Shown piece by piece: positions 21,994 through 29,480 of a stretch of DNA of 31,833 nt. The stretch lies in NCBI GenBank assembly GCA_964525495.1, contig CAZGHS010000013.1, forward strand, positions 1-31,833, written 5' to 3'. The number at the start of each line of letters is the position of its first letter. Position 1 is the stretch's first letter. Origin of the DNA: CAZGHS01 sp964525495 (lineage in GTDB: Bacteria; Patescibacteriota; Microgenomatia; JALYQM01). A model generated the notes under the pieces. That model had not been told where the DNA came from, did no database searches, and worked only from the letters and a program-made list of their open reading frames with translations. The translations under genes and the position numbers were made by a program.

Positions 21994-23616
21994 CTATATT
22001 TCAATGACCGTGCCGCCCATTTTTTTGATGAAATAGTTATCGTGAGAGATGTATAGGACACCACCGTCGTATGACTGAAGTGCGTTTTCAAGCTCTTCGA
22101 TTGATGGAAGGTCGAGGTGGTTGGTAGGTTCGTCTAAAATGAGTAAGTTAGGATTATTGGAAAGCATTTTGATGATTTGGAAGCGTGCTTTTTGTCCACC
22201 AGAGAGAGATTCTAGTGGTTGGTTGAATTCGAGTGTTGGGTCAAAGAGATATTGAGCAAGTAATCGTTTGACGTTTCCATCTTCTATGTTTAGTCCATTA
22301 TCTTCGTAAGCTTGTTTGATAGCATTGCCTAAGGGAAGTTTAAGATATTTACTGCTAATTTCTTGTTCATACTCACCGATGCGTAAGGAGACGCCTTGTT
22401 TGATCTCTCCTTCAAATAGTGTTGCCTTGGGAGTCTCTTTTTTATAGGTAGAGATGATGGTACGAACGAGTGTACTTTTACCTGCACCGTTGCGTCCTTT
22501 GATAAATACGCGTTCACCTGCCCGAATCATGAAGCTGATATCTTTGAATAGTGGCTTGTTGTATCCAAGTGAGAGGTGTCTGATGGTGAGTACTTCATTT
22601 ATTCGTTCTTTATTGCCTGTTATCTTTATATTGATGTTTTTCTCTTTGTACTTATGGTAGGAATCCATGACTTCCTTGTCCAACATTTCCTTTGAGTCTT
22701 GATCTATCCAGAATGATGGTTTGACTGTCTCTGCTTTGAGTTTTTCGTAATCTCGAAGCCAATGGTCATAGCGGATTTTCCAGTCCTTGCTTTTGGCGCG
22801 CATTTGGAGCCCCCAGTCGACTTTCTTTTTTGCCTCATCCAGTCGCTTGAGTTGGTTTTGGTACTGAATAACTGAGTTAGTAGTTGTGGTGGTGTTTTGC
22901 TTGAGGTAGTGGTCGTAGTTACCGTTAAAGATGTTTAACTGTTTATCCTTGAGTTCGAGGATTTTAGTAACATGTCTGAGTACATCGCGGTCATGGGTGA
23001 CTACGAGTACAGATTCAGTTGCGCCACGGAGCCAGTTAATGAATTGCTCTTTGCCGATATAGTCCATATGGTTGGTTGGCTCATCAATGAGAAGAAGATC
23101 AGCCTGAGAATACATGACACGCACGAGCTCGACAAATCGTTTTTCACCCCCAGAGAGCGTGTGCAGAGGATGAAAGGCTTTGTCGTTGTCTAATTGGAAG
23201 TCTTTGAGAGTTTCAAGAATGAGGTCTTTGATATAGTAGTAGCCGTGTTCGGAATAGTATTCGACTGCGTCAGAGTAGCTGTGCATGTCTGAATGATCGC
23301 CGCCCTCGTAATTTTCGATGACTTTCCCATACTCATTATATAGCGGTACATTGTTGAGAATGTAGTCTAGTGGAGTGATGGTGTTATCTGTGAGGTGCTC
23401 TTGGCGAGTGAGGATAACTCGTAGGTCCTTTTTGGTTTCAAGTGTTCCCGAAAAGTCAGTATCTTCGCCGGATAGGATTTTAAGCAAGGTAGACTTGCCT
23501 TGCCCGTTGCGGCCAATAAGGGCTATCTTTTCGCGTGGATAGATAGCGAACTCATCTTGTTTTATGAGCTCACGAGCGCCGACATGTTTGGATAGATCTG
23601 ATATCTTGAGTAACAT
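21994..23616 (-). CDS. ABC-F ATPase (ribosome-associated, possible antibiotic resistance)
   Basis: A 540-residue protein with two ABC domains and no membrane segment. Domain 1 has Walker A IGRNGQGKST, signature LSGGEKRFVEL and Walker B LLLIDEPTNHMD. A linker of about 80 charged residues (LKRLDEAKKKVDWGLQMRAKSKDWKIRYD) follows. Domain 2 has KGRNGAGKST, LSGGQKARFQI and LLILDEPTNHLD. DEPTNHMD/LD is diagnostic of ABC-F factors, which bind the ribosomal E site. The linker sequence and lack of the Uup C-terminal extension leave both housekeeping translation factor and Vga/Lsa/OptrA-like ribosome protection possible. I start at ATG 23616; a GTG at 23655 lies upstream of its promoter. It is divergent from the VKOR-DHODH fusion. 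Confidence 0.9.
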   Translation of the reverse strand: MLLKISDLSKHVGARELIKQDEFAIYPREKIALIGRNGQGKSTLLKILSGEDTDFSGTLETKKDLRVILTRQEHLTDNTITPLDYILNNVPLYNEYGKVIENYEGGDHSDMHSYSDAVEYYSEHGYYYIKDLILETLKDFQLDNDKAFHPLHTLSGGEKRFVELVRVMYSQADLLLIDEPTNHMDYIGKEQFINWLRGATESVLVVTHDRDVLRHVTKILELKDKQLNIFNGNYDHYLKQNTTTTTNSVIQYQNQLKRLDEAKKKVDWGLQMRAKSKDWKIRYDHWLRDYEKLKAETVKPSFWIDQDSKEMLDKEVMDSYHKYKEKNINIKITGNKERINEVLTIRHLSLGYNKPLFKDISFMIRAGERVFIKGRNGAGKSTLVRTIISTYKKETPKATLFEGEIKQGVSLRIGEYEQEISSKYLKLPLGNAIKQAYEDNGLNIEDGNVKRLLAQYLFDPTLEFNQPLESLSGGQKARFQIIKMLSNNPNLLILDEPTNHLDLPSIEELENALQSYDGGVLYISHDNYFIKKMGGTVIEI

Positions 23617-23626
23617 AGGACTATCT

Positions 23627-23635
23627 AGTATATCA
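23627..23635 (-). promoter_or_regulatory. Extended -10 promoter for the ABC-F gene
   Basis: Minus strand TGATATACT, 10 bases before ATG 23616. It is the left arm of a perfect 9-bp inverted repeat whose right arm (23643-23651) is the promoter of the divergent gene. Confidence 0.62.
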
Positions 23636-23642
23636 TTTTGTC

Positions 23643-23651
23643 TGATATACT
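23643..23651 (+). promoter_or_regulatory. Extended -10 promoter for the VKOR-DHODH gene
   Basis: TGATATACT, 9 bases before ATG 23661, no Shine-Dalgarno site. It is separated by 7 bases (TTTTGTC) from the opposing copy, so the two polymerase sites must overlap. Confidence 0.62.
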
Positions 23652-23660
23652 TCACTAGAA

Positions 23661-25199
23661 ATGGTAAAATATGTAATTTTGATCATCTTGTGTTTAGCTG
23701 GGTTTTTGGATGCTTCGTATCTGAGTTACGAGCATTTTATGGATAAAATTCCACCGTGCAGTGTGGGTGCGTTTTCGGATTGTGGTACGGTTTTGCGAAG
23801 TCAGTATGCTGTGATAGGTGGTGTGCCTTTAGCATTGATAGGCGTAGTACATTATTCACTTTTTTTCGTTGTTGCTGCCTGGACATTGATATCCAAGAAG
23901 AGGACAGGTAGATATGTACTGGTCGTGCAGTCGATTGCTGGTTTTTGTGCTTCTTTGTATTTTGTTTATCTCCAATTGGTTGTTCTTCGTGCTATTTGCT
24001 TGTACTGTATGGTGTCGGCGATCACGAGTACCGTTATATTTATATGGGTAATGCGTTCATTTGCTGACGAGCGTAAGCGGTTGGCACTTTTTGTATTTGG
24101 CTGGATTTATACGCGTATCGTGAAGCCTCTGTTTTTCTCGTTTGATCCTGAGACGGTTCATGTGTTTATGATGCGATTCGGTGAGCGATGGGGGAGTTTG
24201 GGAGTCGTGAAAGTAATTGTGCGTTTTTTGTTTCATAAAAGATTTGAAGCACTTGAACAAAAAATTGCCGGGATTAATTTCCCTTTGCCTGTAGGGTTAG
24301 CCGCTGGTTTTGATTATGAAGCTCGATTGACGCAAACATTGTCTGCGTGGGGTTTTGGATTTCAGAGTATTGGGAGTATTACGAACAAAGCTTATGAAGG
24401 TAATACACGCCCAATGTTGGGGCGACTTCCGAAATCTAGGTCATTGATGGTAAATAAAGGGTTTAAGAACGATGGGGCGGAGGCAGTTGTTTCTAAACTT
24501 GAGAATTATTCTTTTGGTACTCCTGTTGGGGTAAGTATCGGTCGAACTAATTCACGCGAAATGGTTACACAGAAAGAGAGTATTGAGGATATTATTTCTT
24601 GTTTTAAGAAGTTTGAATCTTCTAGTATGGCTCATTCATATTATGAGCTGAATATTAGTTGTCCTAATTTGCACGGTCCGGTAAGTTTTTATCCACCAGA
24701 CAATTTAGAAGAATTACTTGTCGCTGTTGATGCATTACTTATTCAACGTCCAGTTTTTGTGAAGATGCCTATTGAGAAGAGTAACGAAGAGATTATGCAA
24801 TTGCTTGACGTTATAGTTCGTCACAAAATTAATGGCGTTATTTTTGGTAATTTACAGAAAGATCGGAATCATCCTTCGCTTGATCCTGAAGAAGTAGCTA
24901 AGTTTGATAAGGGGGGATTCAGTGGTAAGCCTACTTATGATCGGTCTAACGAGTTAATAAGTTTGACTTATGCTCATTTTAAGGATCGGCTTGTTATTAT
25001 TGGTTGTGGTGGTATATTTTCTGCAGAGGATGCGTACGAGAAAATACAAAGAGGCGCTGGTCTGATCCAGCTTATAACAGGCATGATTTATGAAGGGCCT
25101 CAGCTAGTAGCATCGATTAATTTTAGTTTAGTAGATTTACTGCATCGTGATGGTTTTAATCATATATCTGAAGCGGTAGGGACGAAAAAAGGAGTTTAG
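23661..25199 (+). CDS. VKOR - class-2-like dihydroorotate dehydrogenase fusion
   Basis: A 512-residue protein made of two enzymes in one uninterrupted frame. Residues 1 to about 135 are a four-helix vitamin K epoxide reductase (VKOR) domain with loop cysteines Cys33 and Cys41, then YAVIGGVPLALIGVVHY and the active CxxC Cys113-Leu-Tyr-Cys116. Such enzymes reoxidise periplasmic thiol oxidases and pass electrons to quinone. Residues about 148-500 are a dihydroorotate dehydrogenase: class 2 membrane helix FFSFDPETVHVFMMRFGERW, PVGLAAGFD, GNTRPMLGRLPK, NISCPN (331-336), Lys368, GGFSG, GCGGIFS and TGMIYEGP, so FMN binding is kept. The expected catalytic Ser of class 2 is Cys334, and orotate contacts Lys and Asn are Tyr219 and Lys269. 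A zinc dehydrogenase gene follows at once. Confidence 0.9.
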   Translation: MVKYVILIILCLAGFLDASYLSYEHFMDKIPPCSVGAFSDCGTVLRSQYAVIGGVPLALIGVVHYSLFFVVAAWTLISKKRTGRYVLVVQSIAGFCASLYFVYLQLVVLRAICLYCMVSAITSTVIFIWVMRSFADERKRLALFVFGWIYTRIVKPLFFSFDPETVHVFMMRFGERWGSLGVVKVIVRFLFHKRFEALEQKIAGINFPLPVGLAAGFDYEARLTQTLSAWGFGFQSIGSITNKAYEGNTRPMLGRLPKSRSLMVNKGFKNDGAEAVVSKLENYSFGTPVGVSIGRTNSREMVTQKESIEDIISCFKKFESSSMAHSYYELNISCPNLHGPVSFYPPDNLEELLVAVDALLIQRPVFVKMPIEKSNEEIMQLLDVIVRHKINGVIFGNLQKDRNHPSLDPEEVAKFDKGGFSGKPTYDRSNELISLTYAHFKDRLVIIGCGGIFSAEDAYEKIQRGAGLIQLITGMIYEGPQLVASINFSLVDLLHRDGFNHISEAVGTKKGV

Positions 25200-25200
25200 T

Positions 25201-26214
25201 ATGAAAGCATTATCTTATTTTGGTCCAGAAGACTTGCGGTTTATTGATTTGCCAGTGCCCGAGATTGGTGATACTGAAGTATTGCTTAAAATGAAGAAGG
25301 TTGGAATTTGTGGCACTGATTTGCATATTTATCATGGTGGTATGAAAGTGCCGACTCCGTTGGTGATAGGTCATGAGTTTGTAGGTGAGGTAGTGAAGAT
25401 TGGCTCGAAAGTTACGAATGTAAAGATTGGTGATAAGGCTTCGGCTGAACATGTGGTTGGATGTGGTGAGTGTCAGTATTGTAAGCGTGGTAGAAAAAAT
25501 CTTTGTGTTAAGCCGACCGTTTTTGGACTTGATCGACCTGGGGCACTTGCTGAGTTTATGGCGATACCTGCAGATTTAGTTTATGCGTTGCCTGAAGGTA
25601 TGGATTATGATGCTGGTGTTTTGGTTGAACCCCTGTCGATCGCTGTGTATGCTGTGCGCAAAAGTGGCTTACGTTCAGACGATCGTGTGGGAGTGATTGG
25701 ACAAGGACCGATTGGTTTGTTTGTTGATCAGATTGTTGCATTGAATGGTGGTCATGTGTATGGAATAGATGTTTTGCCTTCACGTCTTGAGTATGCGAAG
25801 GATAAAGGATTGATTGTTGGTGCAGTTAACTCAAAAGAGCAGGATGTTTTGGATGTGATAAAAAGTATTACTGACGGAAATGGTGTGGATTATGTGTTTG
25901 AAATAGTTGGACGGGAGGAGACATTGAGTCAGGCTATTGATTTGGTAAATAAAGGTGGGAAAGTAATGGTGTTGGGAGTATTTAGTAAGCCATCATGTTT
26001 GGATATGATGCGGATTGTGAAGCGAGAAGTTATAGTCGAAGGTGCGTGGACATGTCTGGATTCATTTCCCGAAACTATTGAATTACTTGCCAGCAAAAAA
26101 ATTCATACGTCAGATTTTATTACCCATCGGTATCCTTTTGAAAATGCTGTTCAAGCTTTTGTGGATGCGTCGAGTTATAGTGAGGGACGAATTAAGAGTG
26201 TGATTGAATTTTAG
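25201..26214 (+). CDS. Zinc-dependent medium-chain alcohol/polyol dehydrogenase
   Basis: A 337-residue MDR-family enzyme. The catalytic zinc site is Cys37 (VGICGTDLHIYHGG) with His58-Glu59 (VIGHEFVGEV). The structural zinc lobe is complete, Cys88-Cys91-Cys94-Cys102 (CGECQYCKRGRKNLC). The Rossmann fold has IGQGPIGLF with Asp about 24 residues later (GIDVLPSRLEYA), which favours NAD+ over NADP+. The overall pattern resembles sorbitol/threonine/butanediol dehydrogenases; the substrate is unknown. AAAGGAG at 25188-25194, overlapping the tail of the VKOR-DHODH gene, gives a strong ribosome site, and only 1 base separates the two genes, so they form one operon. Confidence 0.9.
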   Translation: MKALSYFGPEDLRFIDLPVPEIGDTEVLLKMKKVGICGTDLHIYHGGMKVPTPLVIGHEFVGEVVKIGSKVTNVKIGDKASAEHVVGCGECQYCKRGRKNLCVKPTVFGLDRPGALAEFMAIPADLVYALPEGMDYDAGVLVEPLSIAVYAVRKSGLRSDDRVGVIGQGPIGLFVDQIVALNGGHVYGIDVLPSRLEYAKDKGLIVGAVNSKEQDVLDVIKSITDGNGVDYVFEIVGREETLSQAIDLVNKGGKVMVLGVFSKPSCLDMMRIVKREVIVEGAWTCLDSFPETIELLASKKIHTSDFITHRYPFENAVQAFVDASSYSEGRIKSVIEF

Positions 26215-26246
26215 TTGACATCGCGTGGATATTGGCTGACTATATA
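26215..26246 (+). promoter_or_regulatory. Consensus -35 promoter for the large secreted protein, probably leaderless
   Basis: Perfect TTGACA at 26215-26220 directly after the previous stop. With a normal 17-base spacer the -10 region is GACTAT/TATATA (26238-26246), and initiation falls at about 26250-26253, that is on the ATG at 26252. Confidence 0.58.
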
Positions 26247-26251
26247 GGTAT

Positions 26252-28399
26252 ATGAAAAAAACTAAAAATCCTAAAATGTCCGTAAGTACTACTCATCTTC
26301 TTATTTTGCTTGCTGTAGGAATGATTTCTCTATTGATTTTAGGGTTTGTTAAATCTTCTGGATCTTTGTCTGTGCGGGCAATAGATGATTCCTTGGCTGC
26401 TACAGATACAAATACTACTTATGATTTGGGTGTGCTTGTTATTAAATATTTTCCGTTAACTTCTGATGGGCAAAATATTGATATTGTGGTAACGGGAGAC
26501 GTTGGTGGAAGCTATCAGACAGTTCGCCAACATACTTCGAGTGTTACTACTAACTTGTTTTCAATGTTGCCTCAAGCGACCAAATATTTAGGATACAGTA
26601 ATAGCTCTGCTCAGCCTTCTTTGAATTATTCGCTTGTTGATACTAAAGAATATACACAAGCTGTGCCAATGCTGACTGATGGGTCACGTCGGCCAAATTA
26701 TAATCAGATAATGCAGCAGCATACGATTTGTAACTATGTAGATAATCAGAATGTACGAGAAGTGTGGCTATGGGCGTATCAAGGGCCAAGCTATCCTGGT
26801 AGCTCCGAGCCATATCTTTCTATATCTGAATCAAAGATGGCAGGACCGTTTGGCGATATTTCAAATAGTTATCGTTTGAACGATATGCCAACCTGTAACA
26901 ACACTTATCGTGTGTATACCTTTAACTATGGACGTGGCACATCTGAAGCTGTGCATTCGTGGGGACATCAGATAGAAGCAGAAATGGCCGCTGTAGATAA
27001 TGGTGTTTTCCGAACTCTTTGGCAAGGACCTGCATATCCTCAAACACAGGGTGTTAATGGTCGGTGCGGATCGGTACACAATCCACCAAATGCTCGTTCT
27101 GAATATGATTGGGTTAATCCAACACCACAAAAATCTGACTGCATGGATTGGACCCCAGATGGTATGGGTACTTTATCTGATATAAGCTGTAGTATTTGGG
27201 GTTGTCAGGATATTTCAGATAGTAATAATTCAAGCTTGAACTATCAGATTTGGAACTGGCAGAATATGCCAGGACGCAATAACACTAAGTCGTATCAGGG
27301 ACGAGCGATGCGTAACTGGTGGGATGTGCATGGAGATTTTGATGCTGTGATGGGTGGCGATAGGACATTGTATATAACTGTTCCCGCTTCTTACACTCCT
27401 GTGGTTACTGATTCATTTGACCGCGCTGACTCAACTACTTCTCTTGGTGTATCTGATTCAGCTCATCCATGGATTCTTGCTAAAGGAACCTGGGGAATTG
27501 TGAATAATCAAGCATATTCTGCGACAGGTTGTCCTGCTCCTGGGTATGCACTGATAGATAGCGGATCAAAAGACGGGTATGTTGAAGTAACTGCTGCGGT
27601 GAATAGACAGGATATGCGTATTCCGTTCAGATATGTTGACGCTAATAATATGTATGTCTTGGAGAATAGAGGATCGCTTTATGATGTTACGAAGTTTGTG
27701 AATGGTGAGCGTATTGGAGTGGGAGCTTCAAGTGGAGTCACTCCTGCTGATGGGGATGTTATCAAGATAGAGATGAACGGGGCAGAAATAAAAGTTTATG
27801 TAAATAATGTAGTGCGGATTACTACCAGTGATACTAGTCTTTCAGGGACACAGCATGGTCTTGGAAATTGGTGTAGTGGTGTTTTGCGCTTTGATAATTT
27901 TACAATTGCTCGACTTAATCCTGCCGCTACGCCCGTACCTACAGTTGTAGCAAGCGCATCTGTTATTCCACATATAACGCCAACTCCGACTGCAACGGCA
28001 ATACCGACTGTTGTACCTACAGCGACTCCGGTTGTAACTGCAACGCCACAACCAACGGTTGTTCCGACAAAAACACCAACGGTTGTTCCGACAAGAACGC
28101 CTACACCTCGACCTACTGTAACACCTACTCCTGTTCCTAATATTGGAAGAATTCAGGGGCGAGTTACGAGCACAAATGGTAATTCGATTGGGGGAGCACG
28201 TATAGAGATAACTGCTTCTGGATTCCGACAAATATACTTTGCAAATTCTCGGGGAGAATACTCAATCTCTAACTTACCTGCAGGTCGAACATACACCTTA
28301 AAATATTCAGCTTTCTTGTACTATAGCGCTTCGCGTACAGTTACGGTAACTCGGGGTACGACTGTTACACAGAATGTAACATTGAGGAGAATATTCTAA
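26252..28399 (+). CDS. Large secreted modular protein: unknown N-domain, LamG-like domain, Thr/Pro stalk, CarboxypepD-reg-like domain
   Basis: A 715-residue exported protein. Signal/anchor helix: LLILLAVGMISLLILGFV (about 12-30). Residues about 50-380 are a domain I cannot name. It contains several Cys, many Trp and Tyr, and VHSWGHQIEAEM, where His235 and His239 with nearby Glu242 and Glu244 could bind a metal. Residues about 385-555 form a concanavalin/laminin-G-like beta-sandwich (SFDRADSTTSLG ... WILAKGTWGIVNNQAYS ... FRYVDANNMYVLENR). A Thr/Pro stalk covers about 557-630. Residues about 632-715 are a carboxypeptidase-regulatory-like beta domain (GRIQGRVTSTNGNSIGGARIEI ... NSRGEYSISNLPAGRTYTLKYS). 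Probably a cell-surface protein that acts on or binds polymers; the reaction is unknown. Confidence 0.82.
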   Translation: MKKTKNPKMSVSTTHLLILLAVGMISLLILGFVKSSGSLSVRAIDDSLAATDTNTTYDLGVLVIKYFPLTSDGQNIDIVVTGDVGGSYQTVRQHTSSVTTNLFSMLPQATKYLGYSNSSAQPSLNYSLVDTKEYTQAVPMLTDGSRRPNYNQIMQQHTICNYVDNQNVREVWLWAYQGPSYPGSSEPYLSISESKMAGPFGDISNSYRLNDMPTCNNTYRVYTFNYGRGTSEAVHSWGHQIEAEMAAVDNGVFRTLWQGPAYPQTQGVNGRCGSVHNPPNARSEYDWVNPTPQKSDCMDWTPDGMGTLSDISCSIWGCQDISDSNNSSLNYQIWNWQNMPGRNNTKSYQGRAMRNWWDVHGDFDAVMGGDRTLYITVPASYTPVVTDSFDRADSTTSLGVSDSAHPWILAKGTWGIVNNQAYSATGCPAPGYALIDSGSKDGYVEVTAAVNRQDMRIPFRYVDANNMYVLENRGSLYDVTKFVNGERIGVGASSGVTPADGDVIKIEMNGAEIKVYVNNVVRITTSDTSLSGTQHGLGNWCSGVLRFDNFTIARLNPAATPVPTVVASASVIPHITPTPTATAIPTVVPTATPVVTATPQPTVVPTKTPTVVPTRTPTPRPTVTPTPVPNIGRIQGRVTSTNGNSIGGARIEITASGFRQIYFANSRGEYSISNLPAGRTYTLKYSAFLYYSASRTVTVTRGTTVTQNVTLRRIF
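27922..28140 (+). repeat. Thr/Pro/Val stalk of the large secreted protein
   Basis: It encodes about 70 residues of TPTATAIPTVVPTATP-like units, including two copies of QPTVVPTKTP / TPTVVPTRTP. It is a flexible, likely glycosylated spacer between the beta-sandwich and the C-terminal domain. Confidence 0.8.
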
Positions 28400-28417
28400 G
28401 ATGTTTTTGTCCTAAGT

Positions 28418-28426
28418 TGTTATACT
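28418..28426 (+). promoter_or_regulatory. Extended -10 promoter for the DUF2103-like gene, near-leaderless
   Basis: TGTTATACT, then 9 bases to ATG 28436; no Shine-Dalgarno site. The expected leader is about 3 bases. Confidence 0.6.
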
Positions 28427-28435
28427 GTTGGCTAT

Positions 28436-28738
28436 ATGGGACATTTTGGAGGTAAGCGGGTCAGTAAACAGCATTCAACAGTTATTGAAGCGGCAGAGGA
28501 TATTGTTAAATTTTTGCATAAGGTTCCTGAGGTATCAAAAATTGCTTTGGGGCGTATAGATGTTCATTTGCCTCCAACTGAGTGGAGAATAAAATTTGCC
28601 GAGATTCGTGGTGGAATACGGTTACAGATACGAGGAACTAATTCGATTCAGCAGATAATGATATATACCAGCGAGTCGGCTGTTATAAAAGAACGCTTGG
28701 ATTTGGAGTTTAGCAAAAAATATATTTTCATTGATTAA
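28436..28738 (+). CDS. DUF2103-like small protein
   Basis: A 100-residue soluble basic protein. It opens with GHFGGKRVSKQHSTVIEAAEDIV, continues VPEVSKIALGRIDVHLP and ends in a strand-rich region with RGGIRLQIRGTNSIQQIMIYTSE. The opening GGKRVSxQHxTxI and the later 'GGxxLxxRGxxxxQxxxxYT' pattern recall DUF2103, a family annotated as predicted metal-binding and found mainly in archaea; I name it from memory of the pattern, so the assignment is tentative. No function is known. It is a single gene converging with the transglycosylase gene 1 base away. Confidence 0.7.
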   Translation: MGHFGGKRVSKQHSTVIEAAEDIVKFLHKVPEVSKIALGRIDVHLPPTEWRIKFAEIRGGIRLQIRGTNSIQQIMIYTSESAVIKERLDLEFSKKYIFID

Positions 28739-28739
28739 A

Positions 28740-29429
28740 TTATTTACAGTTTGGCCAGGCGGATTGGTGACCAGTGGAGAGCATCCAGGCTGCGGTCTCG
28801 ATGGCTTCTTCTGGATTGAATCTAAGTTCAGGATCTGTGTCTTGACCGAGAAGTTTACGATAGGATTTCCATGAGCCTGGAGAGAATTGGTATAGACCTC
28901 CATATCCATGCGCCTTGTTTAGTGCGTTTATATTTAGTTTGGATTCACAAATTGCGATTCTGCGGAGAAGTTCACGATCAACTTTGTATTGATCAGCGTA
29001 TTTGGTGAAGAGTGTGTCCATTTCTGGTCCGGTTATTTCTTTAGTAGTAGGGCGAGGAGATGGTTTTTCGGTTGCTGCAGTTTTGGGTTTAGGAGTCGAT
29101 GTGGGAGAAGGATATTCGGATGATTTTGGGGTGATTGTCGGAGATGATGATGCCTTTTGCGTAGGTTTGGTAGTCGGTTTTGGTGTAGGGGTAGGAGTCG
29201 CTGTATGGATTTCGGTTGGAGTAGGTGATGGTGAAGCACTGACTGTTGGAGATGGTTCGATTGTAGCTCCAAGGACGTTTGGTATAGATGTTGGTTGCGG
29301 GGTGGAAGAGTTTGAAGGTTCGTCGATAACTAGAGCGGAGATGAGCTCCGGTTGTGTATATGGCTTTATTAGTGTGTTTGCGTTAATGAGTATTATGCTT
29401 ACGGCCGCGGCTAGGAAACCAAGTACCAT
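28740..29429 (-). CDS. Membrane-anchored lytic transglycosylase (SLT-like) on a Thr/Pro stalk
   Basis: A 229-residue protein. Residues 4-22 (GFLAAAVSIILINANTLI) form an anchor. Residues about 38-131 are a Ser/Thr/Pro/Lys stalk. Residues about 132-229 are a compact lysozyme-fold domain: YKVDRELLRRIAICESKLNINALN with catalytic Glu162 in the CESK motif, then GYGGLYQFSPGSWKSYRKL and a closing helix NPEEAIETAAWMLSTG. Cys161 and Cys228 could pair. The sequence order (ESxxxxxAxN...GYxGLxQF) is that of soluble lytic transglycosylases, which cleave the glycan strands of peptidoglycan. At about 98 residues the domain is short for the family. It is divergent from the ATP-grasp gene. Confidence 0.85.
   Translation of the reverse strand: MVLGFLAAAVSIILINANTLIKPYTQPELISALVIDEPSNSSTPQPTSIPNVLGATIEPSPTVSASPSPTPTEIHTATPTPTPKPTTKPTQKASSSPTITPKSSEYPSPTSTPKPKTAATEKPSPRPTTKEITGPEMDTLFTKYADQYKVDRELLRRIAICESKLNINALNKAHGYGGLYQFSPGSWKSYRKLLGQDTDPELRFNPEEAIETAAWMLSTGHQSAWPNCK
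29037..29318 (-). repeat. Ser/Thr/Pro/Lys stalk of the transglycosylase
   Basis: It encodes about 94 residues of PSPTPTEIHTATPTPTPKPTT-like sequence with no recognisable fold. It sets the enzyme off from the membrane and may span the cell wall. Confidence 0.8.
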
Positions 29430-29436
29430 GGTATTT

Positions 29437-29445
29437 AGTTTACCA
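29437..29445 (-). promoter_or_regulatory. Extended -10 promoter for the transglycosylase gene, probably leaderless
   Basis: Minus strand TGGTAAACT (TAAACT at 29437-29442), 7 bases before ATG 29429, no Shine-Dalgarno site. Confidence 0.58.
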
Positions 29446-29451
29446 TATGTC

Positions 29452-29480
29452 TTGATTAATCCTATTCAAACAGCTACAGT
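29452..29480 (+). promoter_or_regulatory. Promoter for the ATP-grasp gene, probably leaderless
   Basis: TTGATT (29452-29457), 17-base spacer, TACAGT (29475-29480), then 6 bases to ATG 29487. The 6 bases are all T, so no ribosome site is possible between the -10 box and the start. Confidence 0.58.

Noticed and set aside
21985..22000. Shared terminators between convergent gene pairs (3063/3064, 4559/4562, 8992/8998, 21990/21994, 28738/28740, 30899/30909)
   Set aside because: I looked for stem-loops with T-runs at these tight junctions and found none convincing; only the hairpin at 1675-1701 qualifies.
23617..23655. GTG start at 23655 for the ABC-F gene
   Set aside because: It lies upstream of the likely -10 box and adds residues absent from ABC-F proteins, which begin with a strand such as MLLKISDLSK.
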